Below, piece after piece: positions 23,040 to 33,269 of a stretch of DNA of 64,000 nt. The notes below the pieces were generated by a model. The model did not search any database. It was not told the DNA's origin and saw nothing but the letters and a program-made list of their open reading frames with translations. Every line of letters begins with the position of its first letter. The first letter of the stretch is position 1. The stretch is from Myrica gale (lineage: Eukaryota; Streptophyta; Magnoliopsida; Fagales; Myricaceae), in the NCBI GenBank assembly GCA_963930655.1, contig OZ005601.1, forward strand, positions 13,450,001 to 13,514,000, written 5' to 3'. The translations under genes were made by a program, and so were the position numbers.

Positions 23040-23489
23040 CTTTAGTAAGGTTGCATAAATTTCACTCCGTAGAGAACTTGTAACCGCAGTGTTTTCATGC
23101 AAGTAAGCTATTCCTTTTGCCATTCCAATGGCAATAAGTTTCTCCCACTTGATCTCCTGGTTCCAGGGATCCATTTTCCATGCATTCGTAAACAAGTGCT
23201 CTCATGTTGGGGTCGAAGAAGAAGCCATAGAGTCTAACTAAGTTGATGTGGTATGTTCTTCTCATGGTGTCAACTTCTGCCATGAATTGCTCTTCAACTG
23301 CTCTCCATTTTCTATCGCTACTATTGCAATGGTAATCACCACACCTGAAACTAAAAAAGGGAGGAAAAGACATTTGATCAGGCGTCCAAATTTTGAACTA
23401 AAATTTAGGCTGAGCAGTGAGCTTGTTTGCAAACAGGATTTCTTAGTTCTAAAAGTTCCAAAAGAGAAAATCATTATTTCACCCAACAA
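23040..23489 (-). pseudogene. Captured receptor-like kinase fragment (At5g24080-like)
   Basis: One minus-strand frame (23489 to about 23290) gives a transmembrane segment, CLFLPFLVSGVVITIAIVAI. A second, overlapping frame gives EEQFMAEVDTMRRTYHINLV, then RLYGFFFDPNMRALVYECME and NGSLE: kinase subdomains III-V of the G-type-lectin/At5g24080-like receptor kinases. A third frame continues with QEIKWEKLIAIGMAKGIAYL. The ATP-binding loop and catalytic Lys between membrane segment and subdomain III are missing, and there are two frameshifts. This is a non-functional captured piece. Confidence 0.8.
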
Positions 23490-23733
23490 ATTGAAAGATC
23501 AATGAACATAGAAGGACAGTGGGGACTCCTGGATGACTAAATTGTCGTTCGCATCAGTCACAAACTGAAATGAGGGAGAACTCATCTCTTTTCTCTGAAA
23601 GCTTGAAACAAATTTAGAAGAAGATGGTGATGAGCAATAAAGGCAAGCGCAAAGTATATACACGTAACCGTAGTTTTACTTTGAGGATTTGCTTTGACCC
23701 AGATGTGAAGGTGTATTTCTGGGAAGAACTCTT

Positions 23734-23736
<3 letters not shown>

Positions 23737-23767
<31 letters not shown>
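23737..23767. repeat. (GA)15 microsatellite
   Basis: A 31-base GA tract inside the kinase-carrying TIR element. Confidence 0.95.
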
Positions 23768-23768
<1 letters not shown>

Positions 23769-24662
23769 ATTTACTTCCTTTTTCCTGAAATATACATTAG
23801 AGCCTGCTTCTACTTCTACCGAATGAATGTCAAGGTCAGCTGTGCGACCAGCCGAGGCAGAGGAACGTCCTCTGAGGAAAGCTTGGTTGTGGGCTAGAGA
23901 CCGGACCCATGGCGACCTCGTTGCTGTAGCTGCTAAAACATAAGAGCTTTCTGCTCTTCTTCAAAAAGAGCAAGGAGAAGCAAATGAACTTACTTTGTAT
24001 AGTACGAAAAGATTGGAAGAAAACAGAGTAGATTCTTTGTGCAACATTCCATCTTTTCTACTCATTAATAACATCTACGTTTGCGTTTCCATATGAAAAG
24101 ACCAAAATTTAAATAAAAAAGCACAAGAATAGGAGGTTACACAAGAAGAAACAGCTACGTTTGCATTTCCTTTTGACGTCTGTTACTTTCTTCTTTTCTT
24201 GGCAAGAATAAACAACTATATTAATGGGCTGAAAGAGGAGGTGGATGAACATGAAAGGATAAAAAATGAAAGTAAGGAAAAATACGTAGTAGAAGATTAT
24301 TGTGAGAAGACAGAGAGAGAATGAGAGTTGAGCAATTCTATTGAATATTCAGCTGTTAAAGAATGAATACGTAGCATGAACACTGAAGGAGACGAGGACA
24401 AAACGGGAATTTAAAACGTAAGTTGTCACGTGGACGGCACATGTTTGATTTTCCGTGAGAAGTAACGGCAATTTAAGGTCTAGGGTGGAAATCGACGTAA
24501 ATATAAATTTTGGAGTATTAATTTAACGAAATCGATAAAAGTGGGTGCAAATTAAAAATGACTATAAGGTTCAGTGGTGCAAAGTGAATTTTCTTCTAAA
24601 TTTTATAGTATATCTTATAACATTTAATGTTATCAAATATATAAACTAAATAATAAAATCTA

Positions 24663-24960
24663 CATCGTTATAGCGGCTTAAACATTTGAAATAGATAATG
24701 ATTTAACGCGGTGTCAAAGCCAAAGCTGAAGTTCTGGGTTCAAATCTTTACTGTACTCTTCATAACATATTACGCGCTTAGGATAAAAAAAGTTTCATCT
24801 AATATAAGGTCTATATTATTTAATTTATTTTTAATACTTACAATGCATATCTATCTCTTAACCAAATTATATAGACTGATCCTTGCAAAAGTATTAATGA
24901 GTTCCATTTTGAAAGCCGAAATTTGTTGTCTTATCTATATATTAGAGTCCTAACAACTTA
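24663..24960 (+). mobile_element. Possible tRNA-derived SINE
   Basis: GCGGTGTCAAAGCC (A-box-like) is followed 25-30 bp later by TGGGTTCAAATCTTTAC (B-box-like). This combination is typical of plant tRNA-derived short elements, which often read 'GGTATCAGAGCC ... GGGTTCGAATC'. No A-tail or target duplication was recognized. Confidence 0.3.
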
Positions 24961-25129
24961 AGCTTTTGACATCATTATGTTCGGTTTTTGAAAAAAAAAT
25001 AAGGATTCGAATCCTCACTTCCTTCAAGATCGACAAACACCAAATGGAAGTGATGATTCGAATCTCCCTCCCCTGCATCGGACTGCAGCCCCTGATGAAA
25101 AAGTGAGGTTGTCCCCTGCCTTGTTCGCC

Positions 25130-25400
25130 TGCGCATTCAACTTTTCTTTTGTCGTTTAGTTTTTTTTAAATACCTTTTAAATATTCAAATTTTAATAAAA
25201 AATAATAAATTCAAAATATAAAAAAAACAATTTTAAACATCATCATTAATTTTTTTTTACACCTCAACAACTTGTACACAAACACCAATACAATTCTAAT
25301 ATCACCTAAAATTCTCAAAACACTCAAAATCCTACAAAAACTTTCAAACAGAACATAACCAAGTCTTTGAAGTTGACACTTAATTTGAGACTTCACCTTA
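25130..25400. repeat. Dispersed AT-rich repeat, copy A
   Basis: Reverse complement of 28760-28990. The two share AAACATCATCATTAATTTTT-like sequence, ACACCTCAACAACTTGTACA and AATATCACCTAAAATTCTC. Copy A is just outside the TIR element starting at 25411 and copy B is inside it. Confidence 0.75.
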
Positions 25401-25894
25401 TTTTAATTAAGGGTTAATTACAAAAAATCCCCTCAAACTTTGCCACTTATCCTATAATCCCCCTAATCTTTAACTCGTGTCAACCCGATCCCTTAAACTT
25501 ACTTAAACGTAACGTTTTCGTTTTTTATTCATTTTTAACGGAGCCGTACTAAGTTTTCCGTCTCATTTGTGTATCGGATGAGCTCCCTCGTATTAAAAGA
25601 CAAAACTGCCTCCCAAAAACCAATTTATTAGTTGAAAAAAATTCTCCGAGGCGAACGTGACTTTCTCTCTGTTTTCCGGTATCCACCTACAAAATAAGAT
25701 CGAAGTTAGAAGTACAGCGCACCTGCAACAATTCATTTACTACTACTGCAAGAACATCCTGATTCGCACCAGCCACCAAACTAAAAAGTTCGAAAGTTTC
25801 TATTAGTAATTTTGATCAAAAAAAGCATATACAACCTGGCGTTGCATTTTCGTTGCCATTAATTCATCCGCCGATACCACATTTTCTCAAGGAT

Positions 25895-26241
25895 TGGTGC
25901 TAAGTCTTGGACTCCTAGGCCGTTTATGAGCTCAGTCATCTGCTGCCTGACCCCTCTCATCAACTCCATAACGGCCTGGTTGTGTACGCAGTCTATTTTC
26001 TGAAAGAATAATCTCTCAAACTTAAACAACAAAACAACACAAATTTTCAGCAAATATTAGGCTGTCATTAAAAAATGCTACATACTAGTTTGTCCTTAAT
26101 GATGTTTCCAAGCTTTTTATCAGTTACAGCTAATGTTTCACCGCTGCAGTGAACACGCAAGAACTTGCGCAATCCTTTGCTGGGTTTGCTTTCAATCAAC
26201 AAAGTTGCTGCTTTCAAAGCTTCTGATGTATTCTCAAACTT
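25895..26241 (-). pseudogene. Captured NOP58 (NOP5) box C/D snoRNP core-protein fragment, two exons
   Basis: Exon 1 (26086-26241) reads KFENTSEALKAATLLIESKP and ends KKLGNIIKDKL. It is followed by a donor, CTA|GTATGT, and an 86-bp intron. The acceptor TTCTTTCAG opens exon 2 at 25999: KIDCVHNQAVMELMRGVRQQ, then GLGVQDLAP, where similarity stops at about 25895. This matches plant NOP58 around the start of its NOP domain. The N-terminus, the rest of the NOP domain and the KKE tail are absent. The preserved intron shows DNA-level capture. Confidence 0.85.
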
Positions 26242-26384
26242 GGAAGAAGTTCTCCTGTCCGTCTTTTCTCTGTTTTCCGGTAGTATAGATATTTGCATAT
26301 ATCACTTTTGCTGCTTTCGATTATGCTTTTCTGGGGATAGGAAGTGGAGGAGAGAGAAAGTGGTGAGGCACATGTGGGATGTGT

Positions 26385-26450
26385 ACACGGGAAAAGATTC
26401 AGTCGAAAGAAGCTTGGTTTAAAGGAGTGCAAAGCAAGGGTCCAGATTTA
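26385..26450 (+). repeat. Captured segment, inverted copy at 29437-29515
   Basis: GTGTACACGGGAAAAGATTC through GTGCAAAGCAAGGGTCCA is repeated in reverse complement at 29437-29515 with a few changes. Both copies read VERSLV/IERSLVQRSAKQGS in one frame. I do not recognize the source gene. Confidence 0.7.
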
Positions 26451-28760
26451 AAGAAAGACATCTAATGGTCTCAAAAGTTCCACGTCATTTAATGAGACAA
26501 TTAGACCAATTCGGTGGCTCGGCTCCCCTTGGCTGAAGCCTAGCCATTTTTTTCTACTTTTTCCTAACATCTTCCCCGCATGTCCTCTTTTCCCACGTTT
26601 CTCTCCGGTCAGAATGCATCTTTTCCTTTGATGAACAATGCTAGAGAAAAAAATGTTGAACAATACAAAAAGCACAAAACTGTTGATTCAACAAGGATAG
26701 GAAAAATGAGGACAAAATAAGAAGAAAAAACTATGGTTGAGAAGCACATGTTCTATTACGAACGGTAATAAACAAAAATGCTCAGTTTCTGATGGGATAT
26801 CTCAGCCTGGGATGTGTAATCGTTAGCCTGTTAGATCAAAAATTAAATTAGTTGCTATTTTTTATACTATATCAACAGGAAACACAAGAGGAGGTGGAGA
26901 AATGTGTTTGCACGGTTTCTTCATGCTCTGAGTTCTGGAAACAAAGAAAACAGAGCAAATTTTGGAATTCATTTTTTTTACAACCCTATGAATATTTAGG
27001 CAACAACACAGAGAGAGATAATCATCTGGACTTCAACGTATTCTTTATGTACATACCTGTTGTCAAAAAATGTCCTAAGATGATCAACTTCCTCGGATTC
27101 TTTAGGCGCTTTCAACGTATTCTTTAGGTGCTTTTAGTGATTGCCTCACATCTGCGATCACTATTTGCTGCTACCAGTCATTGTTCGTCTTGCTGAAATT
27201 ATCCTTTGGTATGGATCCGTGGGTTTATGGAAGTCTCTCTTTAGATTCTCTTTAAAGAAGGAATTGGCAAAAGTTCCCTTTTGGCGGGATATGTAGTGTA
27301 TAAATGAATATCGAGTGTTGCAGAACGACTAGAAGATTCAGCCACTCAACACCTCAACAACAATTTCTCCAATTCAGCTCCACCAACACACATCTCAGCT
27401 GGAATAATAGTTTTAGGAATATTTTGTACTATTGATTGTGATCTGATTGTACTCAGAAGCAGTCTATGCAACAAACTTTGCTCAACAACTCTGAGCCACT
27501 CTGTGGCACACTATGTATTCGACAGAATGCTGCTGCCGACAATACTCTGCCCAACACATAAATTTGTTTGTCTATTTGCTAGTTACTTGTTCTATGACTT
27601 CAATTATAGGCACTCAAGAAGGAAAGTCTATATATATTGCTTAAACTTTTGGTTTTCATTCGATAATTACTTGAACAGAGAAAACAATAGGCTTCATTCA
27701 CTGCAGAACATTCCTCTTTCTTTTAAACAAGTAGTTATGTATGCTAAATTTATATATACAACAATCAAAACACATACATGAGTACTGGTCCAAGAAAATC
27801 CAGCTGGTGTTTTGTTTTTTGGGGTAATCATCAAGATAAAAAAGGTGAAAAATAGTAAGGAATCTCGTATGTGGGGGAACAACATGGTCGATCATGGACT
27901 TCCTTTTAATGTGTGGAAGTTATGCTACGTGTTCCTTAGAAATTGAGATCATGGAGAAATGCTTAGAAGGCTTCTCTAAGGAAAAAACTCTAGCCTCTCA
28001 GGTGAAAAATGTAGTTGTAATCATATCATGTTGAAATTCCACTATATACACCTCCAATCAAATCCACTTATATGCGTAAGAAGTTATGACATCGTACTTG
28101 TGAAAAACATAATTCTATAATAGATCGGAAGAGAAAAGGTACTATAACTCTCTATCTCTCTCTCTCTCTGTTGTCCTCATCTACTGCCATCCCAGCGAAG
28201 CGAGTCATTATTTGTGAGACATCTACAAATTTGCCACTTGGGTTCTTAGTTATGCGGAATTTGTCCTGAATTTCCCTTGTGGTTGCTCTAGCTGTTCTCC
28301 AGTTGTCCAGTTGTTCTCCAGTTCTAGCTGTCCCTGACACCCATTTTCAACTTGGTCCTCTTTAGCAACAGCTCTAGCTGTTCTCCAGTTGTCCCCTGTA
28401 ACCATGACTGTCCCTGACACCCATTTTCGCAAGGCCCTCCACAACCACAGCAGCTTCTCTTTTTATTGGGTCTGCAACTCCCAAAGGATTGGCGAAAACG
28501 GGGAAGACTGGAGTGGGAAGAACCACAGGGTTGGCGAAAACGGGGAAGACTGAGGAGGAGGAGAGGAAGCTTGTTCTGCAAGCTGTTTGAAACTTTTGGC
28601 TAATATAATATTTGAACGAATTGTTGGTTGCAAGTGAAAGCCAAAGCCGAGCCAAAAAACAGAAACAAAAGCTGAGCCATAACCCGATTCTCTCTCATCA
28701 ATCTCATTAAATGACGTGGAACTTTTGAGACCATTAGATGTCTTTCTTTAAATCTGAGTG
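26442..28760. mobile_element. Inner inverted-repeat element (2.3 kb) inside the Pack-MULE
   Basis: CAGATTTAAAGAAAGACATC, CTCAAAAGTTCCACGTCATT and TAATGAGA at 26442-26495 recur inverted at 28706-28760, nearly without change. The ends resemble those of the PAL-carrying element at 43760-57913 (AGATTAAGAGACGACAATCC ... CACGTCATTTAATGAG), so they form one family. I found no target duplication at these borders. The copper-ATPase fragment lies inside. Confidence 0.6.
28250..28530 (-). pseudogene. Captured P1B-type copper ATPase fragment (RAN1/HMA7-like), internally duplicated
   Basis: One minus-strand frame gives GVADPIKREAAVVVEGLAKM, and after a frameshift VMVTGDNWRTARAVAKE follows. This is the P-domain/hinge region of plant copper-transporting ATPases of the RAN1/HMA7 type, with the TGDN hinge motif. 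Directly after it a second, more decayed copy of GTGTCAGGGACAG ... GGAGAACAGCTAGAGC follows, an internal duplication. The phosphorylated Asp, membrane helices and metal-binding domains are absent, so it cannot transport copper. Further downstream (to about 28152) KFRITKNPSGKFVDVSQIM is open but unidentified. Confidence 0.8.
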
Positions 28761-28990
28761 ATGTTCGTTTTGAAGGTTTTTGTAGGATTTGAAGAATTTT
28801 GTGAATGTTTAGGTGATATTAAAGTTGTGTTGGTGTTTGTGTAGAAGTTGGTGAGGTGTAAAAAATGAATGATGATGTTTATAGTTTTTTTTATTTTTAT
28901 TTTTTCGAATTTATTATTATTTTTATTAAAATAATAATATTTTGAATAAAATTTTTTTTAAAAAAAACCAAACTAAAGCATAAAAAGCAT
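28760..28990. repeat. Dispersed AT-rich repeat, copy B
   Basis: Reverse complement of 25130-25360. It abuts the right end of the inner inverted-repeat element. Confidence 0.75.
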
Positions 28991-29019
28991 AAACCGACGG
29001 AAATAAAGTCAAGTCTGGC

Positions 29020-29347
29020 GCAAAAAAGCATGAAGCCTTTCTGCTGCAGGCGACAATGTCAGGTGGCAGGTACGTCGGTTGCAGGGTGATTTTTAACATT
29101 CCCAATTTGCCCTTTTTTCGTTTTTAGTTTTAAATTGTGGTGGAGGGTTTTTTAGTAATTTAGTATTAACTTTTAGAGGGCAAAAAAGCATCGAAATTTC
29201 TGCTGCAGGCGACATGTCAGGTGGCAGGCAGGCCGGCTGCAGGGTGTTTTTGAAAATTCCAAATTTGGCCTTTGTTATTTTTAGTTTTTAGGTTGTGGTG
29301 GAGGGTGTTTTAGTCATTCAATATTAATTTTTTCAGGGCAAAAAAGG
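29020..29347. repeat. Tandem duplication, unit about 160 bp
   Basis: GCAAAAAAGCATGAAG at 29020 and GCAAAAAAGCATCGAA at 29180 begin two copies sharing TTCTGCTGCAGGCGAC and GTCAGGTGGCAGG. A third copy starts at 29338 and ends after a few bases. Both units lie inside the Pack-MULE. Confidence 0.9.
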
Positions 29348-29659
29348 AAAAAGAAGTTCGGAATCCTCTTTTTTTTCTGAGTGTCGCCGAACATGGAGAA
29401 AACAGGATTCAAATCCTCCGTTTTTCTTCAAACCGAACATGCCCATGGACCCTTGCTTTGCACTCCTTTGAACCAAGCTTCTTTCGATTGAATGTTTTCC
29501 CTGTGTACACGCAGAGCAAGGGTAGTAGGCTGCCAAGTTTTGGCAGGAGGCTTTTGAAGCTGCTTACGAGCATTTAGTCAGTGATGTTCCTGGCGTCCGA
29601 GACGCTGCTGTTACGAGCAACCTGTCTTCTTCCTCTTCTTTAGTTGTTCTACATAAAGG

Positions 29660-30060
29660 CATGGCTTGAAGCAACCGAGAAATCCATGGTCTGATGGTCT
29701 AGAGAACATCACACAATGTCCTATTCCAGCAGGAAAAAACTTCACCTATGAGGTTATATTCTCCACCGAAGAAGGAACTCTTTGGTGGCATGCCCACAGT
29801 GACTGGTCACGGGCTACACTCCACGCGGTGCCATTGTCGTCTTACCTCCCATTGGATCCAGTTATCCGTTTCCCAAGCCCTACGCGGAAGAAGTTATCGT
29901 ACTTGGTAAGTAATTAATTAATAGCAAGCGACTATACGAAACTTTCATTTGGAGATTATTTCTCATCCTCTCACTGGAAACGTACTGACTTCATAAGACT
30001 AATTCTTTATTTTCGCATCTGCAGCGGAATGGTTCAATGGAGACGTTAAGGAGAGAACCG
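29660..30060 (+). pseudogene. Captured laccase fragment (exon 3 and start of exon 4)
   Basis: [20 protein letters not shown] begins right after an AAAG acceptor, then [19 protein letters not shown], which includes the copper-binding HAH of cupredoxin domain 1. A one-base shift follows, and the other frame continues with [20 protein letters not shown] to a donor, CTTG|GTAAGT, at 29905. The exon is about 246 bp, the usual laccase exon 3 size. After an intron of 119 bp the acceptor CATCTGCAG opens EWFNGDVKE. Laccases are apoplastic multicopper oxidases of lignin formation; this piece is frameshifted and lacks three of the four copper-ligand clusters. Confidence 0.85.
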
Positions 30061-30548
30061 AGCACTCGTGGCAGAAGATGATCTTCAGCTCACGTGGGGA
30101 CGAGCACTCGTGCATGAGAGAGGGACTGTCATGGGCGTACGTAAACGTGGCAGGACATGCGTGTTTGAAGAACTCAGAGAAGGTCGTGGCAGCACTCGTG
30201 CATGAGAGAGGGACTATCATGGGAGTCGAACTGAACTCTGTTGGAAACTGGGGGAGGGGTAAATGCGAGTGTTATAACTTATATCGTAGAGAGAGAAATT
30301 ACATGTGACGAGAGCTCTAGTGTTGACGAAAGGTTGAACGCATAAGTGGGGTATTTTGGTCTTTTAAATATGAAGAATTCACATATGATGGAATAAGTTG
30401 TACGGTTTTCATTAAATTCGAATAAAAAAAGGAACCGAGATGATTACGTAAATTTGAGGAACCGGTGGACCCGAGTTGAAGTCTAAGAAGAATTTTGGGA
30501 TCAGTGGTATAATTTGAGGGTTTTTTTTGTAATTAATCTTTTAATTAA

Positions 30549-30852
30549 ATATTTATATTTATATTTACTTAATCTGGAGTTAGATTTAACAGTAAAGAAT
30601 ATAATTTAAATAATGAAATTTAACTCTTTCAACCTCCATTTACCGGACAACTTTCACACCGGATTTACTTGCGGGGGTAGTTCATCTGACACGAGTCACG
30701 ACAACCATCCGTCGCTCCTCCTTGTTGCCAAAAGAGCTCTAATTCAAACCCACTTTCTCCCCAATTCAAGGCCGGACCCAGACAGAACGAAAGTAAAGCA
30801 TTCATTACAGGCGCGTACATATAGCTGATCAAGATTCAAACAAACAGAAAGG
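30549..30852. other. Intergenic, nothing recognized
   Basis: A 71-codon frame at 30613-30828 has no family resemblance. Confidence 0.5.
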
Positions 30853-30853
30853 T

Positions 30854-31020
30854 GAGTTGACGTTTGGAACTTATTAGTTTCTGCCACATTTCAGCTTCAG
30901 TTATTGATTGGCGTTGGATGTTGGAGAAACCAAGCGAGTTGACGTTTAGAATTTATTAGTTTCTGCCATATTTTCATCTGCAGCCATTGATTGGCGTTGG
31001 ATGTTGAGAAACCAAGCGAA
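30854..31020. repeat. 82-bp tandem duplication
   Basis: GAGTTGACGTTTGGAAC at 30854 and GAGTTGACGTTTAGAAT at 30936 begin two copies sharing TTATTAGTTTCTGCCA and ATTGATTGGCGTTGGATGTT. Confidence 0.9.
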
Positions 31021-31161
31021 GTCAGATGGGCTAGGACATTTTTTATTTTGAACCGGAAAGGATATGAGTGCATTTAGTTTTATTGGTGGGAGATCAACTC
31101 GATCTTTTAATGCTCAGACCGAGAAGCTATACAGAAAGAGCTGTCACGTAGCTATAGTAAG

Positions 31162-31349
31162 CAGGGACGAATCTAGGGGTCCGAGGGGCCGTAGCCCCAA
31201 AGATTTTGAAAAAAAAAAAATTTAGTCATTCAAAAAATAAAAAATGTATGAATGATCTCCTTTTTTAATATTTTTTATATTTTTATATTATTTTGTTATT
31301 TTTATAAATATTCCGACCTCCTAAAAAAAATTCTTGGCTTAGTCCCGAT
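31162..31349. mobile_element. hAT-like MITE remnant
   Basis: The left end CAGGGACGAATCTAGGGG and, reversed, the right end AATCGGGACTAAGCCAAG are imperfect inverted repeats around an AT-rich core, with GGCCGTAGCCCC near the left. This is a common plant hAT-type short element. No clear target duplication is visible. Confidence 0.5.
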
Positions 31350-32220
31350 TAATCATGGTTGCAGTCCTCAGTAGCTCCAATAACTCAGGCCGGAAAATAG
31401 CAGGTATTCCAACAAATACCGTACGTCAGTTTCTTAGACAGTGCGAGGCCCTTAAATTTTTCCTCCACCACTTGGTTTTTCATACAGTTTCAAACTAAGC
31501 CACGGTCTGTTTTAAAGTAAAGATAAAAAAAAAAAAAAGTAGTTTCAAGTCCATTGTGTTTCATTATAGTATTTAGTTATTACATCAAATATATTTTATG
31601 AGAGTAATTTATGGTATTTGATATATGTTATATTTTAATAAACTTAATAATTAATATTGATGTGAGAAATTTGAAACCTCTTATTGAAGTCAAGTTCAAT
31701 TGAATGCTTTGATTTTGGGTTAGAGACCCGAATACGAACTTGATGTTTCTCGGTTTCATGTTTCAAAATCGAACCTCAACCCTTTAAAAAACTAAAACCT
31801 CCGAAGTTGGGTTCCTTTATTTGGAATTAGGGTCCGAATATCAAACTTATTTTTCTCGTGTACGTTTAAAAACCTGACCCGACTCCGAAATGCTTCGGTT
31901 TCAATTATATGCAGAATGAGGCAAACGGAACTGATCCTTATCAAATAGAAGAGGGAGATGTCAATAAATACGTCAAGCTGTCGTAAACAACAACTTGCAT
32001 ATTCTTTGGAACCTTTCTGCCGGGGAAGTACAATGGCTATGAGGAATGGAAAAAGACGGGTGATATTCATTTCTGATCCCCACTAAAAAAAAAATGAAGA
32101 ACGGGAGAGATTAATTAGAAGTTAATTATGCGTGGAGGCAATATCGAAAACTTGTGTCGGTTGTACTATTAATTAAGATGGAGCCATCTTGGTCGTTCTA
32201 CAGCCAACAAGTCATGTACA
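31350..32220. other. Intergenic, nothing recognized
   Basis: AT-rich sequence. The open frame at 31792-32070 on the minus strand has no known motifs. Confidence 0.5.
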
Positions 32221-32926
32221 TGAGAGTATTATTAGCAGTTTATTTATATTTGGATCTCTATTTTAATAAAAAAATACACTTCTCTATTTTAACTATTAAC
32301 TTTTTAAAAACATTCTCAGTAACTTCTTTATTTTAACTATCTACTTTTACTATTATATTAAAATATTATTTTTCAAAGATTTCTCTATTCTTTCTTTAAC
32401 ATTTTATATTTTTGAATATTCGTAACGATCATATTTTTGAATATTTGTCTTATCTTAAAAATTCGAATTTTTTAAATTTTCTTTTTCTAACGGCCATATT
32501 TTTAAAATTTTGTTTTATTCCAACTGTCGTATTTTTAAAATTAGTGAAGAATGAATTTTTTTTATATTTGTTATGATAAAAAATTATTTATTAAGAAAGG
32601 AAAAATCATTTTATAATTATTTATTAGACTAAAACTTTGAAACGGTTTGTGACATGCAAAAAGAAATGGGGGCAAAATATAAATTTATGAGAGAGAGAGT
32701 GGGAGAGAGAGAAATGAAAGAGAAATTATATTAGTATTTTAATATAAAGAAGTGAATAGTGGTTATCTAAAAATAGATAACCACTGTTCATTTGTTAAAT
32801 TTTTTGGTTAACTTTTTTTAAAATAGAGAAGCTGCAAAACACATATTTTTAGTCATTTGACTATTTTGGTTCTCTATTCTAACTAAAAAGCTAGAATAGA
32901 GAAGCTACTAATAATGCTCTGAGCAA
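32221..32926. mobile_element. AT-rich TIR element, about 0.7 kb
   Basis: GAGAGTATTATTAGCAG at the left and, reversed, CAGAGCATTATTAGTAGC at the right form terminal inverted repeats. The pattern TTCTCTATTTTAACTA repeats in both arms. The centre near 32763-32785 is a perfect short palindrome, GGTTATCTA/TAGATAACC. No ORF and no certain target duplication. Confidence 0.55.
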
Positions 32927-32951
32927 CTAAAATTGCATAGGATATTAAACC

Positions 32952-33212
32952 TGTTGACAATTAGGAGCAATTATCTTCAAGTTGGTTCTCCGTAATTCAA
33001 GTTCCTAATTTATCTTTGTCACTAGAGATAGACTAGTATCACTAGAATCCTTATAAATATGTGATTGTATATCAGTAGATATAGCTTTCCTTGTACTAGT
33101 CGTTTATGGTCCTAAACTATAGGATCTAAATTGTATACCGCGGCTATTTATGCTAGGAGTATTAGTGAAAAAGATAAAAAAATTATTTCACACAAACTTC
33201 TTGATTTTGACT
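32952..33212 (+). repeat. 5' LTR of Copia 1
   Basis: 261 bp; matches 39354-39601, for example CGTTTATGGTCCTAAACTAT and GTATACCGCGG in both. The copies differ by small indels (for example about 20 bp around 33057-33085), so the insertion is not recent. Confidence 0.93.
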
Positions 33213-33226
33213 TGGTATCAGAGCAA
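33213..33226 (+). other. Primer-binding site (initiator Met tRNA), Copia 1
   Basis: TGGTATCAGAGC directly follows the 5' LTR, the standard complement of the initiator methionine tRNA 3' end. Confidence 0.9.
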
Positions 33227-33269
33227 GTTCCGATCCTTGTAGCCTGAATTCTCATATACCCCTCGCATC

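Larger units (their letters stand above)
22167..24596. mobile_element. Mutator-like TIR element (2430 bp) carrying a receptor-kinase fragment (Pack-MULE)
   Basis: Terminal inverted repeats of about 180 bp occupy 22167-22350 and 24415-24596. They share CACCCTAGACCTTAAATTGC, CTCACGGAAAATCAAACATG and CGTCCACGTGACAACTTACG. The 9-bp target duplication TAAATTTTA is exact (22158-22166 and 24597-24605). No transposase is inside; the cargo is a minus-strand kinase fragment plus unidentified sequence. The element relies on a transposase made elsewhere. Confidence 0.9.
25411..30539. mobile_element. Mutator-like Pack-MULE (5129 bp) carrying NOP58, copper-ATPase and laccase fragments
   Basis: The left end is GGGTTAATTACAAAAAATCC and the right end, reversed, AGATTAATTACAAAAAAAAC. 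The TIRs extend about 190 bp, to ATTTGTGTATCGG and its diverged partner near 30340. The 9-bp target duplication TTTAATTAA is exact (25402-25410 and 30540-30548). No transposase is present. The element has captured pieces of three unrelated host genes and holds an inner inverted pair (26442/28760). Introns survive in two pieces, so capture was from genomic DNA. Confidence 0.88.

Noticed and set aside
23248-23505. 85-codon plus-strand ORF
   Set aside because: Antisense shadow of the kinase fragment on the minus strand.
27503-27781. 92-codon plus-strand ORF in the Pack-MULE
   Set aside because: No recognizable family and AT-rich composition; not enough to call a captured gene.
26442-28760. Independent transposon with its own target duplication
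   Set aside because: The inverted ends are clear but no matching direct repeat flanks them, so a separate insertion event is not proven.
29530-29650. Possible fourth captured gene (KFWQEAFEAAYEHLVSDVPG)
   Set aside because: Open and protein-like but I cannot assign it to a family, so it is noted and not called.
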